The translations under genes were made by a program, and so were the position numbers. The notes below the pieces were generated by a model. That model was not told where the DNA came from, did no database searches, and saw only the letters and a list, made by a program, of their open reading frames with translations. A stretch of 11,253 nucleotides of DNA, from assembly GCA_002697705.1 (NCBI GenBank), contig NZXL01000026.1:9707-20959 (forward strand), written 5' to 3'. Source of the stretch: Methanobacteriota archaeon. Lineage in GTDB: Archaea; Thermoplasmatota; Poseidoniia; Poseidoniales; Poseidoniaceae. Below are positions 6,601-11,253 of this stretch, one piece after another (the stretch's first letter is position 1; every line of letters begins with the position of its first letter).

Positions 6601-8806
6601 ATTAGACCCTGGAACATCAACTACCAAGATTTTGACAGTTAAGGTTCCAACATCTGAAGACCCAGGTGCTTTCGTGATTTATCTCAAGGGTTGGTCAGAA
6701 GGTGAACCTATCAAATCTGTGGATAAAGGAACTTATGATATTCTCGAATTGGGAGTCTATGTTTCGATAAGGTCTTCAGGAAACATTGTCTTCGAAGCGA
6801 CAGATAGTGAAGCATTTGTCCAAGCAGGAGATCCTAATGATTCATGTCATGAGTATGAAGTACCAGTTACAAAGAATTACGATTCAGGAGACCTAGTATT
6901 TACTTTGCCAGGTGCCCCAGAATCAAGGCCTAGTGAAGTCGATGTCAACACATGGCGCCAAGATAATTGGGATGTATCGGTCGATTTCAGAGATGCCCCC
7001 GGCACCAATGACCCTCTAGGGCAATCAAGACCATGGACAATACCTCCAGGTCAAGATTATGTTAGACACACAGTATATGTCGAAGTTTGTGCACCTGATA
7101 ATGCCAAGGCTGGAATTGGCCCAACAATTATTCTCAAAGCATACCTCGATGGATATCCGAAGATTTCAGATTTCATCAAACTAGATACTACAGTAATTCA
7201 CGAATATAGTTTAGCCGCCTCTACAAATCTATCCACTGACAGAATTATCTCAGTAGAAGGTGCTAATGGTGGAACGGTTTCAGCATATTCTGTATATCCT
7301 GGTGAGAAGATAACATTGCCAACAACGATTACAAATAACGGAAACGGTCCTGACAGATACGACTACCGCTTGGCAACAGTGATTGACCCATCTGGCGTAC
7401 CGGTTAGAAATGGCCATTGGGATATCATTATTCCTCGTGATTCTTTGCAAGAATTATCAAGAGATACATCTCAAACATTCGATGTTTTGATGAATGTACC
7501 GGAGACTGATATCGGTGCAGGTTTGTATACAATTATTTTCCAAACCTACTCTGAAGAAGCATATCCTGATTCTCAAGGAAGGTCGACAAAGCTGAGAGAT
7601 GTTCAAACAATGATGGTTTATGTTAACGAGTTTTATGACATGGAAATAGTAATGGATCCAAGAGTCGACAACCCGATTAAGACTTCAGCACCTGGCAAGA
7701 TTGTCAGTTTCACTGTAAATATTACCAATAATGGAAACGTAGAAGACTGGCCTACTTTGGCAAATCACACTTCTTCACTGCAAGGTAATGACCGTATTTG
7801 GGAAACACTGCCTGGAATGGGACAACTAACCGGTTGGAGCGTTGAGTGGAGAACCGTTAAACAAATCGGTAATGATTTGACAACCGATGAGGCTTGTGTT
7901 GAAGTAGCAGCAATGCCTGGCAAGACATCTGATGAATATTCATCATGGCAAACTGCATTAGAGGAAGCTCAAGACGGTGAAATGTGTGCAGTAACTCCAG
8001 ATGGAACATACATAATGCCAAAGATGGCACCATACCAAACCATTGAGATGGTCGCTGTTGTTAAAATTTCAACAGATGCCAAATTGGATACTAGATATGT
8101 TGGTTTGAAGGTTGTCTCCATAGCAGGAGACATGACTGAAGGAGGAGACTTCGACTCTTCACCATCATGGCAAGGAGATCTACTTGACAGCAATGAATTG
8201 ATTCTTCAACTTCGTTTGAGAGCACCAGACTTGGTAATTAAGGAAATCATCAACCCATCATCCTTTAGTGGCGATATTGATTCTACAATTCCAATTGGAA
8301 TTATCTTACAGAATACTGGTAACACACACGCAACAGACATCGAAATAGTTCTATGTCAATATGATGATGCTAATGAACAAGATATTATTGACGAAATAGA
8401 AAGAAACGGATGTGCAGATGACAGCATAGTAATGCGCCAGGTAGTTGGAGCATTATTGGCCCCAGATGCATCAGAAGACGCACAAGAAGTCGAGATATAC
8501 CTTCTATATCCAGTCGTCGCAGGAAGCAAGGGAATTTACGTTGTAGTAGACCCTATGAATGAGATTGTTGAAGCAAATGAAGATAACAATATCAAAGCAG
8601 TATCTGAACCTTTGGAATCTCCAAGTCCATTCCTAGACGTTGCTGGACAAATAGTTGGTAAAACGGCATTGCCATTTGTTGTAATTCTACTGACCTTGTC
8701 ATTACTAGGTGTTGTATACTTTGTTGGTAAAGGAAGACGTGAAGAAGTCAATAAGAGACTAAGCGAACAATCTTCTTTGATCTCAGTTCTAGAATCCAAA
8801 GAGTGA
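3674..8806 (+). CDS. Giant exported surface protein: seven-repeat propeller with nested VWA domain, Ig-like stalk, C-terminal TM anchor
   Basis: About 1,710 residues from ATG 3674 (1,722 if ATG 3638 is used). Residues 1-31 form a signal peptide, with probable cleavage after VNA. Seven repeats of the pattern hP.IavD..GN.HIaW.D...iYYs.l start near residues 53, 102, 165, 229, 585, 669 and 742, suggesting a seven-bladed beta-propeller. Repeat four is interrupted by a VWA domain (about 252-521) with a full MIDAS set: D259-T-S261-G-S263, Thr333/334 and Asp409. Next come repeated Ig-like domains of NEW3/CARDB type, with TITNTGNVQDSF, TITNNGNGPD and NITNNGNVEDW strands near 928, 1210 and 1341, and a CARDB-like unit from APDLVIKEI (1517) to EIVEANEDNN (about 1630-1640). 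A TM helix (about 1664-1684) and a charged 25-residue tail end the protein. Many N-x-S/T sequons fit a glycosylated exterior. It is probably a metal-dependent surface binding/adhesion protein; the ligand is unknown and no hydrolase active site is recognisable. Confidence 0.85.
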   Translation: MSDKIKSMSLVSIMLIAAMSAMVMSSVPVNANTVVITEPQQIVDGGSASDTQACIVADSEGNAHIIWSRNNLHLYYSMIASDGEVLIDATQITNAGIHKIWHPDMAIDDDDNLHIVWTDKSGTHKIMYTAISPFKIQPFSGQSSDDASLTSIDDMVVSQRAQDRDWPSIDVDSQGNVHIAWEDEFDELGRFFNQPQIYYSMLQPDMIAQDAIVLFDDTLLTPIIGHKGHPDIVVDQNDQVQIAWDDTRGGKVELVFIVDTSGSMYTEWADICTVIYGGNFASGGQFEGIKPLLEVANMTVFETIYGLDGGFGLPGAASSGDCAGYNMNAGPRTTPLNEGDSSGGIRSLQNTIYNGNPYSGNSGEDWGPGANWACLSWKDVNGNVPGNPATSADHKWNPNSTKIVLPVSDEGPKDGDPSQQADDISSLDEAHDNCVRAGVVPIGLYGQGYGGAGNIQSHFLDLVKCPNGVVSTQTRNCPGNDPNTNARTVSAGGQAYEFPSGSGGAGAMALLVEAMVYIATNNSREIYMSVLDPYAKMNNDPSWTPGAPGHTVVGGTYYEDTGSGADGHLVVVNDTRVTIDDAYSFHPSIAVDNSGNTHIAWMDGRDYGFEKSTNYEVYYTKLNLAKAGAFDGAEDGLGTQQMKVIEDTAISNVEGLSGLTSAYSGHSIFPAILTDKQSNVHISWVDSGNTSAGEEVQYTRLNQTDISGAGELALDPWEIISVTSWASNKLGTDTGSRPDLGMPPAFANDLGSGAHIGWSDQNKCNDEQNNGRYTICYSHVLTGQVDVELDVGETYYHVIEPGEQTIFNMTLNNSTPGDKDLVADTYGVNVSGVPQNWTATLFFADNQTQILPTTPIFLEGGEFTRFYIRIKAPTIYQANEDELAQIVVTAKSYKDPAIRSDLTTLTLMDVVHGISLDTSHSVQDIEQGGQATFSITITNTGNVQDSFLFWDPNTLEGQQEWLLPFGWEVTFPMRVELDPGTSTTKILTVKVPTSEDPGAFVIYLKGWSEGEPIKSVDKGTYDILELGVYVSIRSSGNIVFEATDSEAFVQAGDPNDSCHEYEVPVTKNYDSGDLVFTLPGAPESRPSEVDVNTWRQDNWDVSVDFRDAPGTNDPLGQSRPWTIPPGQDYVRHTVYVEVCAPDNAKAGIGPTIILKAYLDGYPKISDFIKLDTTVIHEYSLAASTNLSTDRIISVEGANGGTVSAYSVYPGEKITLPTTITNNGNGPDRYDYRLATVIDPSGVPVRNGHWDIIIPRDSLQELSRDTSQTFDVLMNVPETDIGAGLYTIIFQTYSEEAYPDSQGRSTKLRDVQTMMVYVNEFYDMEIVMDPRVDNPIKTSAPGKIVSFTVNITNNGNVEDWPTLANHTSSLQGNDRIWETLPGMGQLTGWSVEWRTVKQIGNDLTTDEACVEVAAMPGKTSDEYSSWQTALEEAQDGEMCAVTPDGTYIMPKMAPYQTIEMVAVVKISTDAKLDTRYVGLKVVSIAGDMTEGGDFDSSPSWQGDLLDSNELILQLRLRAPDLVIKEIINPSSFSGDIDSTIPIGIILQNTGNTHATDIEIVLCQYDDANEQDIIDEIERNGCADDSIVMRQVVGALLAPDASEDAQEVEIYLLYPVVAGSKGIYVVVDPMNEIVEANEDNNIKAVSEPLESPSPFLDVAGQIVGKTALPFVVILLTLSLLGVVYFVGKGRREEVNKRLSEQSSLISVLESKE
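4421..5240 (+). other. Nested VWA domain with MIDAS motif, inserted in propeller repeat 4
   Basis: This sub-region of the giant gene encodes KVELVFIVDTSGSM at its start and GAGAMALLVEAMVYIA at its end. It has the DxSxS metal site, the downstream TTPL threonine and the SDEG aspartate expected of a functional MIDAS. The insert is about 270 residues, longer than the usual 180-200 for VWA, and holds six cysteines (DIC, GDC, WAC, DNC, VKC, RNC), enough for three disulfides in an exported protein. The flanking residues, AWDDTRGG before and REIYMSVLDP after, are the two halves of one propeller repeat. Confidence 0.75.
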
Positions 8807-8808
8807 AA

Positions 8809-9561
8809 TCATTCTTTAGGTTTATAGTCGCCTAACCACCAGTGTAAACTAGAGTTTTCAACTCCAGCAATAATATGGCCAGCCCTCTGAGAGAGTTGCC
8901 TTTGCAGTCTACTACTGACTTCATCCATCAATTCATTCATCTGCTTCTGTCCGAGTTGAAGCTCTTTACTTAGAGCAGTAAAATCGATACGCTTTGTTGG
9001 CGCTTCAATGATGGAATGAACCATTGCTCTTTGTTCATATATATCGAAATCAGCATCTACAGCAACTGAGATTCTATTTCTAATATGTTGGTGTAATGAA
9101 ATAATAGCATCTCTTTGTGCATCCATATCTTCAAGAATATTATTTAATTCTGCTAGATGTGAAACTCCTTCACCAACAGATATTTTCTTTCTACCACTAA
9201 CAGATTCCGCAACTTTCAAACTATTTTCTGGTAATGATTTCGATAGCCTCATAGGACCTCCTAGGGGTAATTTGCGCTGTTCACAGTGAAATAAGTCGGG
9301 CCCTAGGTCGATACGTAGAGAAATTGATTTTTGGACAGAATAAATAGTTCTGGGAGGTCCACCTTTATCACTTGGAACTTTCATTTTTGCAACAAAATCC
9401 CCTCGTTCTAATTCCTTCAAGTGTTTCATAATGGCTTGCTGACTTACCCCAATTAAATCTGCTAATTGCATTGGGTAGTGAGGCTCTCTTACAAGACGCT
9501 CTAATATTTGCCTACGCACCTTATTTTGAAGAATAGATAACGCAAGGTCCACATCAACCAT
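8809..9561 (-). CDS. ArsR-type winged-helix transcriptional regulator
   Basis: A 250-residue DNA-binding protein. Residues 1-75 form a winged helix: NKVRRQILERLVREPHYPM, then QLADLIGVSQQAIMKHLKELE as the helix-turn-helix with its recognition helix, then a wing ending in GGPPRTIYSVQ. The following ISLRIDLGPDLF is, from memory, a conserved continuation in archaeal regulators of this group. The C-terminal half has a helical, probably coiled-coil segment (LAELNNILEDMDAQRDAIIS) and a possible second HTH (FTALSKELQLGQKQMNELM), suggesting dimerisation or an extra binding surface. No metal-binding cysteine pair is visible, so metal sensing is unlikely. I chose ATG 9561; an in-frame GTG at 9594 adds 11 residues but falls inside an inverted repeat. 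It is last in a three-gene minus-strand cluster and convergent with the giant gene 2 bases away. Target genes are unknown; autoregulation is plausible. Confidence 0.86.
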   Translation of the reverse strand: MVDVDLALSILQNKVRRQILERLVREPHYPMQLADLIGVSQQAIMKHLKELERGDFVAKMKVPSDKGGPPRTIYSVQKSISLRIDLGPDLFHCEQRKLPLGGPMRLSKSLPENSLKVAESVSGRKKISVGEGVSHLAELNNILEDMDAQRDAIISLHQHIRNRISVAVDADFDIYEQRAMVHSIIEAPTKRIDFTALSKELQLGQKQMNELMDEVSSRLQRQLSQRAGHIIAGVENSSLHWWLGDYKPKE

Positions 9562-9592
9562 ACTGCTCAACCTAAGGTTACCTAGATAGTGC

Positions 9593-9627
9593 ACCCTTTT
9601 GAATGCGTCGAAACATCAGAAAAGGGT
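9593..9627. promoter_or_regulatory. Inverted repeat upstream of the ArsR-type gene, possible operator
   Basis: ACCCTTTT (9593-9600) and AAAAGGGT (9620-9627) form perfect 8-base arms around a 19-base spacer, between the regulator start (9561) and the end of the membrane-protein gene (stop at 9616-9618). Placement just upstream of a dimeric winged-helix regulator suggests an operator for autoregulation. A transcript hairpin acting as processing site or terminator is an alternative, though no T-run follows on the minus strand. The function is inference. Confidence 0.4.
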
Positions 9628-10182
9628 ACCCCTAAAGATTGAGTAACTCAAAAGACCGATTCCAATTAACAATAATGGCGTTGTAACTCCGCTTTTTAAT
9701 GTCGCCTCATATCCCCAATCTACTGAGAATTGCTGCAAAGACTGAGAATCCTCCCCTCCTGCTACAAAGCGATATTCTCCCGGTTCAGGCGTCCACTGAA
9801 TTTCTCCATTTGACGTATCTCCACCTTCGATTAAGGTGACAGAGTTCTTGGCACACTCATAGTAATCGTTTTTTAGTTCGCAATTTTCTATTTGATCCGC
9901 TTCAGCGATTCCAATCCAAACCCCGTCTTTAACCCATGAAATGTCAACTACAACATCAGCAGCAATCGCTTCTGCAGGGATTTCGACAATTTCAACCGAC
10001 ATTCCCCAGTAACATGTTACTTCTTCATCCCCCGGCCATGGCATTCCATCATCGACAGTACAAGGTGGAAGCATAGCATCGACACTATCTGATTCTACCA
10101 ATTCATTATTCATTCCAACCAATGAAATTATCAAGAGTATAGAACCAATTATACCTGCAGTGATACGAATATATTTTTCCAT
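9616..10182 (-). CDS. Membrane-anchored exported protein, two TM helices, four-Cys ectodomain, function unknown
   Basis: I do not recognise a family. From ATG 10182 it is 188 residues: a short basic N-terminus, a TM helix or uncleaved signal at about 6-24 (ITAGIIGSILLIISLVG), an acidic ectodomain of about 140 residues, and a second TM at about 168-185 (TTPLLLIGIGLLSYSIF). The ectodomain has four cysteines (41, 57, 101, 110), consistent with two disulfides, and beta-rich sequence ending QWTPEPGEYRFVAGG, like an Ig or jelly-roll sandwich. Both ends should face the cytoplasm. A GTG at 10191 directly abuts the preceding stop, but GTGATT there may instead be the Shine-Dalgarno of ATG 10182. It is the middle gene of the minus-strand cluster; the size and layout echo the ectodomain of its upstream neighbour. 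Confidence 0.75.
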   Translation of the reverse strand: MEKYIRITAGIIGSILLIISLVGMNNELVESDSVDAMLPPCTVDDGMPWPGDEEVTCYWGMSVEIVEIPAEAIAADVVVDISWVKDGVWIGIAEADQIENCELKNDYYECAKNSVTLIEGGDTSNGEIQWTPEPGEYRFVAGGEDSQSLQQFSVDWGYEATLKSGVTTPLLLIGIGLLSYSIFRGTLF

Positions 10183-10191
10183 TCTAATCAC

Positions 10192-11229
10192 TCACAAATC
10201 ATCCCAATCTTTCCATGCACCAGTTTTAGATTGGCTGCCATTGGCTTTGGTTGGAGATTTATTCCTTGTGTCCTTAACCACTTGTTTTGCCTCACTGGAA
10301 GAGAATTGCTTATCATCTCCCGAATCCCAAAATGCGATATCCTTAGAATTACTAGTTTTCTTTGGGATACTTTGTTCAACCTTTATTTCATTATAATCGG
10401 CAAATGGATCACTAACTCGCTTTTGGGCTTCAGCAACATCTCCTTTCATCAGAGCAAATACTTGGTCAGTAGTTAGTAGAGTGCCGTTTTCAACACTTTC
10501 ACGCCCATCAACAAAATCTTCTGATTTTGAAATCCCAGTATCGGCAAATGGATTATCTACAGGTGGTAAATTATTTGCATTCTCAATCTTACTCACCGTC
10601 TCAGGGGTCAATTCTGAAAGCGGCATTATCATGCCATCGTAATTAATCATCATAACCTTTGATTTATTTCTATTTGATAGGTATAAAATTAGGGCAACTG
10701 GAAGGGCAATAAGGCCGAAGCAACACATGCCTCCTGCAGCTATGAGTCCAATTTCACCAAATATATTCCATTGAGCCTCAGATACATCAACCAACCAAAT
10801 CGTTGCATTTTGACAGCCATTTTGCTCCAAACATTCCATCTTTAGCACGTATTCGCCTTCTTCAGTGACCTCCCACTCTTCTATGAAATAATATTCTTCG
10901 CCGCTAGTATCCATTGGTTGCCAATCAGTAGGGCATGAACTTGGCTCTAATGATTCACTTGCAGGTGAAGAACCGAGCATTTTTGTCAACGATATATTCC
11001 CATAATCGCCATCATTTAATCCTACAGCGACATAACAGCTCGAATCTAATTCACCAATCTCACTACCATCGCCAGTCAAACTTATTTCACTGACATTTCT
11101 TGGGCTAAACGCATTATCAATAGCGTCAGATTGCCCAAACAGCATCACTGAGCCTATGAAAATACAAATCAAACCAAAAATAGCGACGCGGATAGACCAA
11201 GGATTTGCCTGCCCAGAAGACTTCGCCAT
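10192..11229 (-). CDS. Two-TM membrane protein with exported Cys domain and long cytoplasmic tail carrying NPFAD/DPFAD repeats
   Basis: 345 aa; no family recognised. TM1 is about 13-32. The ectodomain (33-157) has four cysteines (65, 99, 133, 139) and ends with beta-type sequence EEGEYVLKMEC. TM2 is about 158-185, followed by basic NRNKSK, which places the C-terminus inside. The tail of about 155 residues looks mostly disordered and contains VDNPFADTG (from 226) and VSDPFADYN (from 274), a helix-like stretch around LLTTDQVFALMKGDVAEAQKR, many Lys/Ser residues, and the terminal GAWKDWDDL. The tail may bind a cytoplasmic partner through the repeated motif. The start ATG 11229 has no obvious Shine-Dalgarno; about 24 bases remain before the window edge, so the promoter may be outside. 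The stop is followed immediately by the next gene, indicating one operon. A sensor, adaptor or envelope-assembly role is possible but unsupported. Confidence 0.78.
   Translation of the reverse strand: MAKSSGQANPWSIRVAIFGLICIFIGSVMLFGQSDAIDNAFSPRNVSEISLTGDGSEIGELDSSCYVAVGLNDGDYGNISLTKMLGSSPASESLEPSSCPTDWQPMDTSGEEYYFIEEWEVTEEGEYVLKMECLEQNGCQNATIWLVDVSEAQWNIFGEIGLIAAGGMCCFGLIALPVALILYLSNRNKSKVMMINYDGMIMPLSELTPETVSKIENANNLPPVDNPFADTGISKSEDFVDGRESVENGTLLTTDQVFALMKGDVAEAQKRVSDPFADYNEIKVEQSIPKKTSNSKDIAFWDSGDDKQFSSSEAKQVVKDTRNKSPTKANGSQSKTGAWKDWDDL
10397..10410 (-). repeat. Copy of 14-base repeat encoding DPFAD
   Basis: TCGGCAAATGGATC on the + strand matches TCGGCAAATGGATT at 10541-10554 in 13 of 14 bases. 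The copies are 144 bases (48 codons) apart, in frame, and encode the tail motif (N/D)PFAD. Confidence 0.6.
10541..10554 (-). repeat. Copy of 14-base repeat encoding NPFAD
   Basis: This is the partner of the 14-base repeat at 10397-10410; it encodes NPFAD at residues 226-230 of the membrane protein. Near-identity at DNA level over such a short motif may reflect duplication or shared codon choice. Confidence 0.6.
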
Positions 11230-11253
11230 GATAATTCGTTTTCATCTTCACAA

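Noticed and set aside
10160..10476. Plus-strand ORFs opposite the membrane-protein genes
   Set aside because: They are antisense to the two longer minus-strand genes with coherent TM topology; their hydrophobic look is a by-product of the opposite strand.
1..11253. Mobile elements, CRISPR arrays, tRNA/rRNA genes or phage genes
   Set aside because: No transposase or integrase, no regularly spaced repeats and no RNA gene signatures were seen; coding genes fill almost the whole window.

Overview
The window looks like chromosomal DNA from a planktonic archaeon, most likely a Marine Group II euryarchaeon (Poseidoniales, Thermoplasmatota). That assignment is inference. It rests on AT-rich DNA, very tight gene packing with GTGA/ATGA overlaps and GTG starts, a clear archaeal TATA box (TATAAAATT, 3592-3600), an archaeal-style ArsR-type winged-helix regulator, a DUF2299-like protein, and a very large exported protein with a C-terminal membrane anchor. 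I see no mobile element, CRISPR array, tRNA or rRNA, and no gene-free stretch longer than about 100 bases.

Region 1 (1-3574, + strand) is a probable four-gene operon. It opens with the 3' part of a succinate dehydrogenase/fumarate reductase-type flavoprotein whose two visible substrate-binding residues are both replaced. A HIT-family nucleotide hydrolase/transferase follows, then a membrane-attached acyltransferase resembling the Sct1/Gpt2-like glycerol-3-phosphate acyltransferases, then a small soluble DUF2299-like protein. Junctions are overlapping or only about 30 bases long. No promoter is seen inside, so the promoter should lie upstream of the window.

Region 2 (3575-8806, + strand) is one gene with its own promoter. 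It encodes an exported protein of about 1,710 residues: signal peptide, seven beta-propeller-like repeats, a string of Ig-like/CARDB-like beta domains, one transmembrane helix and a short charged tail. A complete von Willebrand factor A domain with MIDAS residues is inserted inside the fourth propeller repeat, splitting that blade in two. This is the most striking object in the window. It looks like a cell-surface binding or adhesion protein on a stalk.

Region 3 (8809-11229, - strand) is a second tight cluster, convergent with the giant gene and separated from its stop by only 2 bases. Read in its own direction, it encodes a two-helix membrane protein with a long cytoplasmic tail carrying NPFAD/DPFAD repeats, a second two-helix membrane protein with a four-cysteine ectodomain, and the ArsR-type regulator. 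An 8-bp inverted repeat lies just upstream of the regulator and may be its operator. The promoter of this cluster is probably at or beyond the right edge of the window.
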